Of a stretch of 64,000 bases of DNA, positions 49,690 to 62,309 are shown in pieces; positions within the stretch are counted from its first letter, which is position 1, and each line of letters begins with the position of its first letter. The position numbers and the translations under genes are program-made. Source of the stretch: Setophaga petechia. Taxonomy: Eukaryota; Chordata; Aves; Passeriformes; Parulidae. The stretch spans positions 4,056,596-4,120,595 of the forward strand of contig JANCRA010000030.1 of NCBI GenBank assembly GCA_024362935.1. The letters are read 5' to 3'. Under the pieces are notes generated by a model. That model saw only the letters and a list, made by a program, of their open reading frames with translations, was not told where the DNA came from and searched no databases.

Positions 49690-50110
49690 AACATACATTA
49701 ATGTACAGTCCCACACCAAAGGGCAGAGAATATACAGGAGCACATAAATCAGGGAGAAACCTGATTGACAAATGAGTGGTTTCATTTGATTGAGGATTGG
49801 TGAAATCTGAGCTGGGCCACAGCATTCAGGTTTGGCATCAGGGGAAAAGTGGAGAGAATCCAGGAGAGTGAGAATGATCAAAAAAGGGGGAAAGACAGAG
49901 GGACTTGGGGGTGCTTAAGCAGAAAAGGTAAAGAACATATTGAGAGGTGGCCTCTTCCAAAGAACAAAAGGTTCAAAAAGAAGGATACAGGGCAATAAAC
50001 ACTGGACCTGAACTGCAGCAGAGGTGTTTACATCAGGTTTAGGAAAAAGATTTTCTCATTTCAGCAATGAAGCACTGGAACACATTGCCTGAGAATGCTG
50101 TTGGTCCCCA
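49690..50110 (+). mobile_element. Old, diverged CR1-like LINE fragment
   Basis: The order of features follows CR1 although many positions have changed: GAGGATTGGTGAAATCTGAG, CTGAACTGCAGCAGAGGTG, TTTAGGAAAAAGATTTTCTC, then CACTGGAACACATTGCCTGA and GTTGGTCCCCACC. The CR1 3' tail itself is missing. It is most likely an ancient copy; another retroelement cannot be excluded. Confidence 0.55.
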
Positions 50111-51248
50111 CCACAGCCAGGCTTGGGAACAAGACTAAACCAAGGTCTGGAATGGCAGAAATTGAGCTGATCCAGCACCAGGCTGGGGAGCAGAACAGGC
50201 AACCCCATGAGATCTCTTCTGTCCATGCTCTCTGGAGGTCTGCAACCCAGAAATCTTTAATGTGCCCCCTGCATGTCACATCAGGGGCACCTGAGATGCC
50301 AATTGCTCCATGGTCACACATAGGGACTGAAGTGGGATTTCTGGATACTCCTCCTGAAAGTCCTGTAAAACTCTGGGAAATACAGGGCATGTCGGGTATC
50401 CCATCTGGTTCTGGGACACTTCCTGAAAATCTAGTTATTATTGAAAGCTACAATGCCATAAGTTGTATTAATAATGGTATTATTTATTATTTATGAAGTT
50501 CTGAGTGTGTGCTGGGTGCTTATATGATTACACACTGAGTTAGTCTGGAGTTGCACAGACTCCTGAATTACAAGGTGATGTTATTACCTGCTGCCTTTGC
50601 ATGAGAATGATATTTTTCATTTACTCTGCTTTGCTCCTTCATCCTGTGAGGGGCTGAGCAGGGTCTGTGAATTTTGAGCCCTTAATGTGCTGGATTTGAC
50701 ACCAAAAACAGCCTGTGAGGGAAAGCATACCCTTGTTTTGCAGGTGGAGGGGAAGATTTGGGCTCCAAGGAAACTGAACATCCTGGTGTCACACAGGAGA
50801 GCACCAACACTCTCAAATTATTCTGTTGCTGGTTATTTTCACTGACTTGAACAAGGCAGTTGTTGTGCTTGGAAATGGAAAGTCTTCATTCCCCTGTGGG
50901 CTCAGGCTTAGGATCCTTCAGCAACAACTTCCATACCCTCAATATAAGGTACATGCCAATGTATTCCCTTTCATTGCAATCCTCTTTCTACCCCCATTCA
51001 AGACAAAGACAGATGTTCTTCTCCAAGACAAGAATATCTGCTAGATCTTCTCTATTCCTCTCAATCCTTGCCACTGTGTTGCTATGCACTCACTCACATT
51101 GTAGTTCTAACAACACTAAATATTCAAATATTTTGATTTCTCTTTACACAATATTTATTCAGGCTTTACACAGTGATAATTTTTTTTAATAATGCAATCC
51201 TTGCATTTTTGGTGGCACACCAATTGACTTCTCTGGAAAGACAGATAA
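50111..51248. other. Unique-looking noncoding DNA
   Basis: No gene recognised. Frames of 109 and 133 codons overlap near 50061-50496 on opposite strands without a known motif. The region from 50140 to 50400 could be a continuation of an old repeat. Confidence 0.45.
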
Positions 51249-51303
51249 AATAAATGGATTTTAAAACTATCAGAGTTTAATAAATGGATTTTAAAACTAT
51301 CAG
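51249..51303 (+). repeat. 25-bp direct duplication, period 30
   Basis: A 25-bp unit starting AATAAATGGATTTTAAAACT is found at 51249-51273 and 51279-51303 without a mismatch, with AGTTT between. It looks like a recent local duplication. Confidence 0.95.
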
Positions 51304-51887
51304 CAGTCAGAGAAGGGCATCTTTACCCATTTAAAATATTAATCAGAATTTTGTAATCATCATCTGGTCAGTTCTCATAGCTATGTTATAGGAGTAGGAC
51401 ATCAGCACATCCATACCTCCAACTGCAGTTTTAATCAGGACAGAGCCTGTCCTCTGCTTTAATGAACTAAATGAGACCTCAGATAATATTGTCTGTGTAA
51501 TTGACAGAGTTCTCTGGGAAACATTACACTTCATAATGAAAATACTGTATATAATTAGGATCTAATAGGAAGAAAATAGTAATTAGGCAGAATTAACTGA
51601 AAAGAAGCAATCAAGCAAATAAAGGTTATTCTCTGGAGAGGATGCTTTGGGGTTCAAATGTGTGCATCTTCTGATTGTAAAGAAGTCACAGTAATTAACA
51701 AGAGTCCTTTCATTGCATAAGAATAGCCTGACACTGGCTACTGAATGACCCTGCAAACCTGAACGTGCTGGGCCTCCACAGGGGGTGTGGAAGGAGGCTG
51801 CATCCAACCCTGGGTGTGTTTGCAGAGGCTGGGGAGGCACCCACACCTTCAACTCTGCTCTTGCCCCAGCCCTTGTGGAACCTTCCT
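51304..51887. other. Unique-looking noncoding DNA
   Basis: No gene or repeat recognised before the pyrimidine-rich minisatellite. Confidence 0.5.
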
Positions 51888-52060
51888 GCTCTCCATTTTC
51901 TGCTCTTCACTTCCTGCTCTTCACTTTCTGCTCTTCCCTCTCTTCTCTTCACTTTCCTCTCCTCATTTTCTGCTCTTCGCTTTCTTCATTTTCTTCTCTT
52001 CCCTTTCTGCTCTGCACTTTCCTCTCTTCACTTCCTGCTCTTCACTTTCTCCTCTCATGT
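51888..52060 (+). repeat. Pyrimidine-rich ~14-bp minisatellite
   Basis: Units like TGCTCTTCACTTTC repeat at 51901, 51915, 51929 and then with variation (TTCTCTTCACTTTCC, TGCTCTTCGCTTTC, TGCTCTGCACTTTCC). The base period is 14 with frequent 13-16 bp variants. The + strand is nearly all C and T. All three + frames stay open through it with repeats of Ser, Leu, Phe and Pro, which is an artefact of the array. Confidence 0.93.
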
Positions 52061-52894
52061 CCAGAGATCTGTCAGAGCAGTGCATGGCATGAAAGAGATT
52101 TAATCCAGTGTTTCTCATAAGCAGAAACCATAAGCAGACAAAACAGATGAGCCCAAGATTCACTTTAAAGCCGTTGTTGTTGCTTAACAATATTTCTTCC
52201 ATTCTTATTTATTTTTCTGCTTTATCTATCTATGCATTGATCTTTCGAGTAAAGATTTACTGCAACTATCAACACAGCACTTAGCATAAATTAACAAGAA
52301 TGGCTTCATGGATTTTTAGTTTTTATTCACATAGATCAAAAGTGAAGTTCTCAGACAACTCCCACTTTGGGGGCAATTTTCCTAAATTACATAAACTTTT
52401 ACCAATTAATTTTCCACTTCAATCACTAATGTGTGTGACATGAACCACAAAGTTTTCTTGTCTCAAGATAAATTAATAAGACCATTTTTTCAATTTAATT
52501 CCTTCAGAAAACATCTGGAATTTTCTCTCAAATGGATAAGGAAATCATGTTTCTTTAATATGAAGCCCAGTGGCACCCTGAGTGCAGCTGAAACACTCCT
52601 TTTTGCAGCTGAAAGTTATCCAAAGTTACGTGACAGACTTTCCCACAGGAATGGTTGCTATTGTCAAACCAAGTTCTTTGGATTTGGGTAGGCTGGTCAG
52701 TTTGTTTGTTTGTTTGCTTGCTCTTTGTTTGGGTTGGAATTTTTTTCTTCTTTTAACGGTGTTTGATGAAAGGAAAAAGTAAGTGAGGGGAATCTATAGA
52801 TTGAGAAATATGCTTATGAAATAATTTCATTTAAATTTAGGTTAAATTTTGCACTTAATTCTTGAAAGGCATATTTCTCTTTTCTTTTGCTCAG
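52061..52894. other. Unique-looking noncoding DNA
   Basis: No gene recognised. A (TTTG)n-like run lies at 52699-52728. AT-rich with an extended pyrimidine tract (52875-52894) that leads into the candidate exon. Confidence 0.5.
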
Positions 52895-52940
52895 CCTGCT
52901 AGTGAACCTGCCCAAAAAAGAAACATTTTGGACCACTGAG
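52895..52940 (+). other. Candidate 46-nt internal exon (unproven)
   Basis: A T/C-rich tract ends in TTTTGCTCAG at 52894, a good 3' splice-site match, and 46 bases later GAG is followed by GTAAGTATGC at 52941, a near-ideal 5' splice site. One frame is open across the segment (15 codons after one leading base, peptide LLVNLPKKETFWTTE), and it ends in phase with the donor. The frame also continues open into the flanks. The peptide does not remind me of any known protein. Chance pairs of splice sites are common in large introns, so it may be a pseudo-exon. Confidence 0.2.
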
Positions 52941-55900
52941 GTAAGTATGCCTCAAAGAATGATTTTTCTTTCTTTCAGAACTTTCATTTCTGTCCACCTC
53001 TTTTCCTTTATTTTTTTTTTCCCCACAGAACTATTCACTCAATTCAGTGCAACTTTGCTGCCATTTTTAGCCCAGATTTTTCCAACAAAATTACCCCTAC
53101 TTTAAAACTTTAGATCAACCCCTACAAAATATTACCACCCCCTAACTCTTTGTGACATCTTTGAGGCCAATATGTAAAAAATATCCTTTGGTAGCCAAGA
53201 ATTAATGTTATTATTGCTCTCAGCTATCAGGGGAAAAATGTGACCCAGAGAAGTATCTAATGTCCAATTGTGCACACCAAAAGTGAGATGAAAAACTTCA
53301 GCAAGTTCAAAGTTTGTAGTCCAATTATGTTCTGTCTTGCGGGTGCTCCATAGGGGAGGAAAGAAATGTCCCTCCAACCACTGCATATCATTGCAATATC
53401 TAACAAATCCTTTGGCACTCCAGCAAGGAGTTCAAAGAAAAAGCATCATCAGCTCCAATAATTACTGCCCATATTAAGTGTTTTAATATTGCAGATGGAT
53501 GTAAAAGGCAAAGGACAATGGCTCAAACACAAAGCCCGGCCAAGCACAATCTGGGGAAGGCCAGGGATATCCAACACGTTGTCCTTTCCCCTGCTCTGCT
53601 CTCTGCAATATTAAACCACTTAATCTGTAATTGCACAAGCTTATGATGCCTTGGCTTTGAACTCCCCGTAAGGGTCCCACAGGATTTCTCAGATGTTTCT
53701 AAAACAAAGCCTACCAGGAGGCTGGAAGGTCTCTCAGTAGCTATGACAATGGTTTAATGGCCTATAATTTCCAGTAAAGGGATCTAATTTAATATTTTCA
53801 CCTATCATGTAAGCAAGGCACCAGCTGGGAGAAAGGAATGAAAATTATAGCAAGAGACAATCAAGGTGAACAGTGCTGGAAAATCATAACTCAGCAATGG
53901 GCACTGAACTTCGTGCAGGAGCCTGGCTCAGACAGGGATTGTGGTTTTCTCTCAGCTGGGTGAAAAGCACACCAGCCTGGGGTTAAGATGTGCCATTCGT
54001 TTCCCCTGGCACTCAGGTAAACCTTTCCTCCCCTCTGTTTTCTTGTCTTTGTCCTGTCTTGCAAGGCTGAAAACTTTTCTACCATGGACAGCCCTCATGT
54101 TGGGTGTGTGTAATAAAAACACCCCCAGATGGTGTTTGAATACACAGAACATTCAGGGAAGGAAGGGCTGTCCAAGGTCCCCCAGGACCAATCCCACGAT
54201 TCTCCCTAGCAAACAGCCAGCACAATCCTCTTGTAGATATTTCATATTTTCTTCTTATCCTGTCCAGAACTCCTAGTTTATGGTGTGCTCCTGCCAGGCA
54301 GCTCTCAGTCTCTTCCCAGCAGTGAACACATCCCAGACCTGGTGGGGAAACCCTCCCTGTGCACAGGGGTAGGGTGTGGATAGTCTGAAACAAAGCCCAC
54401 CAAGAATATCTGGGTTTTTTCCCAGTAAAAGAGGATGGATGATGGAGATGTTTATATCATCTATTTCCGTGCACTCATAGGGACAGGCTTGTGGGGGCCT
54501 CATGTAAACTCATGCAGGAAGTAGATATGATGAAAGCAATTTTTCCAGTCAGAAAATCTGTCACAACAAGAGGTTTATTGGTGATGCACCTCGTGGCTTC
54601 TGTTTCCTGTGTTCAGGCAATAACAGTCTTGCCAGAAAAAGAAAAACTTGTTATTCCCCTGTTATTTTTCCTATTTATTCCTTGGTTGTAGCGGCATATG
54701 TTGCTTCCTCTTGTGTGAAATGCTTTCCACTCTCAGATCGTTTCTCTGAAAAGGAAATCTTCCCTGTGGCATCTCTCAGGAGCATTTGCAAAAGTTCACA
54801 TGGTTTCAGAATTCTGGAGTGCAGAAGTGTTTAGCATGATTCGTCTGCCCAACTAAATAATTGCATTTCGGCATTCTGCAGATGTCCCACTCCTGTTCTT
54901 TGAAGGAAATATGCTGAATTATTGAAATAAGATAGAGTCAAGATTATGAAAGGAAGTTCCATCTTATGATTAAAGCATCAGCCTTGAATTCAGCAGATAT
55001 ACATTTGGTTTCTGACTCTGCCTCAGATATTCTGGGAAGCCTTAGGCTTATCACAAAAGCCAAGATCCATTTTTGTCTGACATGAGCTACGCAAAATTTT
55101 TAGAATCAGTTGCCTGCGCTGCTGCTCCAGTCAGTGGAGTGCAAGAGAGATCTCCAAAGAGAGCACCACCTCTCCCTGTGATCCATGGAGTGATTCACAC
55201 TCTGGAGGTGTTCCTGTGCCTCTCAGGAATCTGCGTGACAGCGTTGGCCCAGATACCTTTCAGAGGATAAAATTAGGTGAGCTCATCTCCACCCTTTGTC
55301 TCAGGCTCCCACGTGTGCAGAGGTAATGGCAACGCTTCTCTCCCCTGGCCTTTTGGATTTGCTGGATTTCTTTCAAAGAAAAAGCAAAATGTGGCCTGAT
55401 TTCATCAAAGTTTTGGTAACACAGTTCTGTAAATAATTAAAATACTGCTTTGGATTCCACTTAGGTTTAACCTCCATGAGCACAGCATAAAAGCAAGGAG
55501 TGGATGGGGAAACTGGGTTTACTTGATGAAAACTTTTAAGAGAAATGGGTGGAAATATATCGGGCTGCATTCATTAAACATCTGAGGTATCTCAGGAAGG
55601 TTGGCTGAAATTAGAAGAAATTATTAAAACGTTACCACATATAAATCTTTTATGACAGTGAATATACGTGCAATAAGTCAGAACAGGAACAGGTTGAAAA
55701 ATGTTCTGCTGAAATTTTTTTTTCTGACAAAAAAGGCATTTTACTGGAATCAACCTATCCTGAGGAACATGTCAATTTAAGTGATTCTTTTTTTTTCCAT
55801 AAGAAATGGAACTGAAATTAAATGTTCCCAATAAGGTTCAACTTTATCAGAACAGAATGTTTCAATTTTTTTTTGGAGGTTGAAGTGATTCCATTAAAAA

Positions 55901-56504
55901 TATTTTATGCAGATCTGTAATGCTTAAAATATCAAAACTGGAAGAAAGTTCTTGGCATTGATCAAAACTAGTATGCTGAATAACCACAGGTTTTTTTAAG
56001 ATTTCTTTTGGAATAATTTCCCTTATATCTCTTAAAAAGGGAAAAAAACCACCCAAGCCTAAATCTGGAAGGGTAGAACTCAAATAGTGTTCCATTTTGC
56101 TTCAGCATAAAGCATCTCACTTGAAGCAGATTTATCTTCATTTTTGTGCGTCACCCACTGTTCTAATCTGTGGGTAAGAGAAACAAACCAAACCCTTGTA
56201 GCATAAATATTTCTGTTTCTGTGTCATTAACAAAGCAGCTGCTGAAGATCTCTGGTTGCTGTGGATATTCTGGCTGCAGAAGCCACCTTCCCAGGCAGGA
56301 ACACAACTCCTGTAATTCCCTCAGAACAGTCTCTCAGCTTCCTCCTCAGAAGCAAATATATCTGTTCAGTCTCCTTCGTGCTGTCCTATTTCACACCCCA
56401 TTCCTTCAGAGTCCCTTTTTAGGTCCCAGAGTCCCCTGCCCTTCCCAGCTGGCAATTCCCTGTGGGTCAGTCTGCTTTTCCCCTGTCAGTACAGCATTCC
56501 CTAT
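52941..56504. other. Unique-looking noncoding DNA
   Basis: About 3.5 kb without a gene or repeat that I recognise. Overlapping frames of 104-123 codons near 53941-54393 and 56170-56541 have no known motif. Confidence 0.5.
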
Positions 56505-56924
56505 TGTATTTGTAGGGATGCCCTGGCAAAGGCAGGAATGAGGAATCTGACTCCATGTTCTCAGAAGGCTAATTTATTACTTTATTATACTATATAATAT
56601 TAAAGAATACTATACTAAACTATACTAAAGAATACAGAAAGGATACTTACTAAAATGCTAAAAAGATAATAATGAAAACTTGTGACTCCTTCCAGAGTCC
56701 TGACACAGCTTGGTCCTGATTGGCCAAAGAGTGAAAACAACTCCCAGCAGAATGCAATGGAACAATCACCTGTGGGTGAACAATCTCCAAACACATTCCA
56801 CATGAGCACAACACAGGAGAAGCAAATGAGATCAGAATTGTTTTCCTTTTCTCTGAGGCTTCTCAGCTTCCCAGGAGAAGACTCCTGGGCAAAGGGATTT
56901 TTTCAGAGAATGTGAATGCCACCA
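56505..56924 (-). mobile_element. Solo LTR, family C, copy 2
   Basis: A 420-bp LTR in reverse orientation. On the + strand it begins TGTATTTGTAGGGATGCCC and ends GTGAATGCCACCA. Read on the minus strand it has a CCAAT-type site (GGCCAATCA, complement at 56723-56731), an AT-rich region with TAGTATAGT repeats, and CATGGAGTCAGATTCCTCAT near its 3' end; the tract AATAAAGTAATAAATTAGCC holds two AATAAA signals. The flanks read ...TTCCCTAT and TTCCCC..., so the target-site duplication is unclear by two bases. It is better preserved than its relative at 26487. Confidence 0.85.
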
Positions 56925-58099
56925 TTCCCCAAGGTTTCTAATTCACACTCTCCTTGGTGGAAGCCCTGCAGCTCTCAGGCAAGAGAGAGCTCAGGCAGCT
57001 CCTGAGCTCCATGTTTGACAGGCTCCAAAGACTCATTTCATCAGCTGTTAATCTCCAGCAATCCTCTAAGTGTTATCTGTTAAGACAGCAGCAAGCAGTG
57101 CAGCTTTGCCAGACTTTAGACTTTTATTAGTTTTCATAATTTTTCTCAAAAGAACATAAGACTGAATCAATCTCCCAGACCTAATATGTTGATAATCATT
57201 TTGAAATATTTAAAGCTTCACTTCTGAAAGGTTGACTGAAATACCCACCTCGATTCTCCCCTGGTGCTTTCTTGGCTCTTAATTTGATGTTCTCTTTTCT
57301 TCTGTCAGATCTGGTGGTCTTGGAGATCTTCTCCAACCTTAATAAACCTATTTTCCACATTTTCCCAAGTGGTTCTGCTGTCTCATGAACATTTCTCTTC
57401 TTTCTATTCCCAATCTTCATCCTGAGATTTGCTTGAAAAATTCTTTTTTTTCATGGTGAAGTATGAAAACACCTTCCTCCAGCTGACTTCTGATGCTCCA
57501 TTTCTTTGTGATCCTACTGACCACAGCAGATTCCTGCTACTGCAATGGTTACAATGCAAAAGTCCTGTCACTTTTACAGTCCTGCATCACATCCTGTAAA
57601 ATTAGAAATGTCTGCCCATATTGCAGAGATCCCAAGCCACTCCAAGGACTGGACTTGCAGCAGATCTAGGTCCCTAAGAGATATGAAGTTAAAAGAGATG
57701 TGACCTTGAAAATACAGTGGAGGCACACTGTAAAATGAAAAGAACCCTCTTTGTTTCCAAAGAGGGACCCTATTACCTACATTTAACCTATGCTCTGTGT
57801 TTCCTTGGTGTTTTATCTGTCCAGATCACAACTCAACCTGCTACATCCATCCCAAGGTGTTAAGTCACACCTGCTTTGGTGCTAAAATAAGCTCTCACAG
57901 AATCCAGCTGGATTGGCTGCCCTGCAGTTTTGAAAATAGCCTGGAGACATGCTCTAATGTCACTGCAGCATGTGTTCAGTGCTGCTGCAAGGCAGTGTTT
58001 ACCTCTGGTATTTATTTTTCCCTGATGTGAATAACTGGAAGACAGGGAGCTGAGTCCCATGGCACTGTATCCCTGGTACAACAATAGATTGGATCCTCA
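56925..58099. other. Unique-looking noncoding DNA
   Basis: No gene or repeat recognised. Confidence 0.5.
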
Positions 58100-58560
58100 C
58101 ACGAGGCAATAATGGTGAAATTGTTCAGCCTCTGAAACTGGCAGCCCCCGGATCTCCACGTCGCACGCGCCTCCTTACAGAGATGAAGGCAAGCAGAAAG
58201 AAACGAGATATTTAACAGAGGAATCTCTGCATCCCATTGCATACTAATTAGACACCAGGCACAGATACATCAGGGGAAGCAGAGGGAGGAAGGAGGGGGA
58301 AAAAAAAATCTCTTGGCAAGACAACGTTGCATTTCAATCTTTCACCTTCACTGGGTAATGGGATGTGATGGAACATTAAAACAAACAAACAGCTTTTGGT
58401 GTTTACAAGAAATGTTTAAATAGGAGCTCATGAGCCAGAGGTGTTCCACAGAACATCTGGAGCAGTGGAAAACAATGCGATTACGCAGATGAGTCACATT
58501 CATTAGGCTATAAAACCCCCAGTAATGAACGCACGAAAGGGACTCGCACGTAGATTGTCA
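58100..58560. promoter_or_regulatory. Candidate conserved regulatory segment
   Basis: CpGs are unusually common for this window (CACGTCGCACGCGCC at 58157-58171; ATGCGATTACGCAG; GAACGCACG; ACTCGCACGTAG). Motifs seen include GCATACTAATTAG (homeodomain type), GTGTTTACAAG (forkhead type), TGAGTCA at 58491 (AP-1 type) and GGGTAATGGGATG. It contains no repeat and no long frame. A developmental enhancer is a reasonable guess, but this rests only on motif reading. Confidence 0.3.
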
Positions 58561-60535
58561 TCTACAGTAAAAAAAAAAATATATATATACCCAAGCCAAC
58601 AAACCCCTAGATAATAAACTTGGCAGTCCCTTCCCTGCCCACCCCCTCTCCCTCATCCCCTTTGGAATGAGATTCCCAGTGTAATTGCAAAGCTTCCTGC
58701 GTGCAGCTCAAGCCCCGTGGGAGAGGCAGAGCTCAGATCCCTGTAGGGGCGGTGGCTGGGGAGGAGGGAGGGGATGTGGGATGTGGGGATGCAGCTCTGC
58801 CATCCCTGGAACGAGACATTCAGCACCTTCCTCTTCCCTGCACACCCATCACGAGCCATGGTGTGGGATACTGCTGGTCCATATGGCCCACTCCAGATGA
58901 TCTGATAGTGCAGACACCTCTCAGGCAGGAAAAAATATGATTTAAGGCATATCTTGGGTGAAACAAGTTAAAAGGACCTTTTCTTCACACGGTGGGTGCT
59001 TCACTGAACAGCTCCTTGCCTCACTGGATGCTGAAGTTTTCACGTATCAAAGGGAGATTGGTGGAAAACCAATCTATTGACAACTTTTGAGTACAAAAAG
59101 GCTGAATTTAGACCAGAGAGGCTCAAAGCTGCACATTTCCAGAGACAAGAAAGGTGCAGGCAGAAGCAGCTCTAAGGTTGCCCAGTTCTGATACTCACAG
59201 TGAGATATGGCACAGGGCTCTGTGGGCACTTGGCACAGCCCAGCCTGGCACTTCATTGCTCAGATATTTCACCTTCAGAGACTTGTGGAACCTGCATAAG
59301 CATCAAGAGTGGAAACTGGGCACTCTCACCAAGTCATTCCTCACAAAACAATGGTCAACAAAGAGTCAGAAATTTCAGTTGTGGCCACAGGGCTACTAAT
59401 GCAGCAGCCAAAGGAGAAAAGAGTCCCTTAGCCTATTTTAGCAAATCTTAGTGAGATTTCTTTGAAGAAGCCCCCTAAATGTCTGGGCTCCCTCAAAACT
59501 TGCCTCCAGGCACCTCTCTCTCACCAACAGATCAGCAATGGCAGAATTCTCCTCAAGGCAAGGTTAGCAGTATCCTGGACAGATGTTTCAGGATCTTTTA
59601 TCACATTAGAATGTTTTCAGCTAAACTGAAGAGCAACTCAGCCACTTTTTTAGCTCATTCTTGAACACAGATGTTGTTTAAAAAACCCTCTTGTGGGTTT
59701 TATCCATTGGTGCTTCCTGGGTAATGTATCCTCCCTTCCTGAAAGTCCTCATTACTCAGAGGATTCTTTTTTCTTAAAGGCCCATTTATAGAGTTGGCAC
59801 CTTTTTTCCCCTTTCCAGTAGATCTATTTCCCTCTGGACTATGTCTGTCTGGGGAGATCTCATTCAAGGACAATTGGGCTTCAGATTAGGAAATCAGACT
59901 GCTAAATCCCTTAGTTATCTTTGAAAATCCCATCCTTGAAGCTTAAGTCAGATGAGAGCTTCTCTGCTTTCTGTAATTTTCTGGTTTTCAACTCCATTTC
60001 TGAAAGGATTTTTTTTTCTCATGGGCAGAAGTCTGTGACCTTCATAGAGAAATGAAATCAGTTCAACAGAATAAACAATAATTAAATTTTCATGCGAAAA
60101 TATATTTTCAATTTTCTGTTTCTCACTGAGGGTTAAATAACTAAATCATTGCAATTTCTTTATTTTCTTTGTCTTTTGAAAGAAAACAGTTACCTGAGCT
60201 GTTTATTTACATTTCACTCCCAGCATGTATTATATTTGCTCACTCTTGTCACTGCACCTGGACTGGCACTTGAGGAATGGTGAACCTGGGGATCTTTCCC
60301 CAGCTCAGACCTTACTGGCCACATCTCCCATCTCTGTTTTGCTTCTCACCAGTTCAACCTCCTTTTCTGTGGCATGAATTTATTCATATTGATGGAGTGC
60401 TTTGACATCTTCACATAAGCACCAAGCCTGCTGCTGAGAGAAAATGCACATATCACCTCTGTGAAGGTTTGAGAGATCTCTCAGGGCTGAGTCCAGGGTT
60501 CCTGGCAGAAGGGGCTCAGGCACAACAGTAGATGT
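58561..60535. other. Unique-looking noncoding DNA
   Basis: No gene recognised. A short A-run followed by (AT)n lies at 58568-58590. GGGGCGGTGG near 58745 is the only GC-box-like site. Frames up to 83 codons only. Confidence 0.5.
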
Positions 60536-60640
60536 CACAGAACCATGGAATCATAGCCAGGGTTGTGTTGGAAGGCACCTCAGAGGAGCATCTACTTCCA
60601 GCATTCCAGGTGGGATCTCACCAGAGATATCTCCCCAAAC
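60536..60640 (-). mobile_element. CR1 LINE 3' end fragment
   Basis: The reverse complement of a CR1 end: CACAGAACCATGGAATCATAG, then GTTGTGTTGGAAGGCACCTC, then GCATTCCAGGTGGGATCTCACCAGAG, where the last part resembles the upstream block of CR1 brought next to the tail by a deletion. Diverged; no coding capacity. Confidence 0.75.
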
Positions 60641-62309
60641 TCCACAGAATGGGCTGTAGGTGGCTGCAAAACCTTTATCCTATACCAGCCCAGGAAGATT
60701 GTAGGAAATAAACTGAATCAGTCTCATTTTTAAATGAAGGCACATGGAAATTTAAGGGTGGAGTTAGGTGAAAGGAGGCTGGTCCTGTGCTGTGAGTATT
60801 TCTGAGATTGCAGGGATGAACAGTGGCACCTTTTAATGTGAATGGGGTGGAAATTTTAGCCTGGTTGTGAGGAGGGAAGGAGAGTGGGTCAGACTGTCTC
60901 AGAATTAGGTGTCTGTTTTGCTCTTCCCACTGCTGCTCACTACAGCTTCAAACTGAAAGAGATGAGAATATTCAAGAGGTACCTAACTGGGGCACTTTTG
61001 ACAATTTCAGAATGTTTGGGACAGTTTTATTTTTAGTATCAATGCATTGAAAAACTTGTCAAAATGGCCACATTTGCTCCTGGGGAACAAAACCACACCA
61101 GGGCACACAGAGCTGCCTGGTCTCAGGTGGGCTGGTGCCTGCCTGTGCTCAGACCCTGCTGTGCTCCCCCACCTGCCATTCCCTGTGGATATCAATCCAT
61201 CCATCACAGAGTGCCACTTGCAGGGATTAATTGCCTTCTCCACATCCCCAACAGATCCAGGATGAATCAGGAGTGTCTCTCAGACAGGAACCTGCATGTG
61301 CCTTTGCATCTCCTTCCTGCCTGGCTGCCAGCCCAAGCTCCCAAAGCACCAGGACTGTCACACACTCAGCCCCTGGCAACAGCCATACACCCTCTTCCAC
61401 AGAGGGCAGAGACCACCACAGAGCTCAGGGAGAGAACCTGCATCTCAGTTTTCCCTAAATCTGGGTGTCAGGCTGCTGTTGGGGTGTAGAGAGGAGAGAG
61501 ACTCCATCCCTGCAGGGTGAGTGGCCACACTCACCCCAACATCAGCTCACCAGTGCCTCAGCCTGACACTGTCACCATGTCCCCGGGATAACAGACTTGA
61601 TGGATTTCACACTTTAAGGCTTTTGCTTTGAAAGAGCCTCAGCTTTTATCTTAGCAAAGTACAGCTTTTTAACCTAAAAATAGCCCGCCCAAGCTCCTTC
61701 CATCGGAACAGCAGAAGATGAGCTGGCAACTCTCAATTTTTTGGTGCTTCTCTATCAGAGAGATGAAACATTTTCCCTGTAATCCTACAAAATGGAATGT
61801 TTAGGGTTTCAGAGGTTACTGGAATTTTCCCTGGCAGCTGGTCAAATATGTGATCCCATTAGAGCTTCTTTGATGAGGAAGTGTAGCTTGACTCAGAGAG
61901 AAAATGAGTACAGGAGGGGAGAGCATGTCAAAGGAAAAGGAGAAGTAGAGAGAACAGGAAGGAGAAAAAACCTACATGAAAAAATTCTAATGTACCACAC
62001 TCTGCCTCTTTACAGAGGAAGACAGGAAATTGTACCCAAAACTCACATAAATGCCCAAACTCTGATTATGAATGAGGAAGAAGCACCTCTACTCTCTCTC
62101 TGTGAGGGAATAAGACCATTGTGATGCCTTTTCCATCTCTGAGAGGCCAGGAAAGGCCAGGAATTGCTTCTTTCCTACTGTCAGGGCTTGTGGACCCGTG
62201 CAGGAGAAAGCACCTGGCAACCTGGGATTAAAAATTAAAACAAAAAACCATAATTCAGTTGCTGCTGGATGCCAGGCTCGCTGCTGAGTGCTTGTCAGTT
62301 CACTTAGCA
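60641..62309. other. Unique-looking noncoding DNA
   Basis: No gene recognised. A 141-codon + frame (61064-61489) overlaps other frames of similar length in a GC-moderate patch and has no motif I know. A purine-rich patch is at 61905-61970. Confidence 0.5.

Noticed and set aside
51765..52120. Three overlapping + frames of 101-112 codons rich in Ser, Leu and Phe
   Set aside because: They are an artefact of the CT-rich minisatellite, open in all three frames at once.
56499..56930. Clean target-site duplication for the family-C LTR
   Set aside because: TTCCCTAT on the left and TTCCCC on the right share five bases but not directly next to both LTR ends, so it is not claimed.
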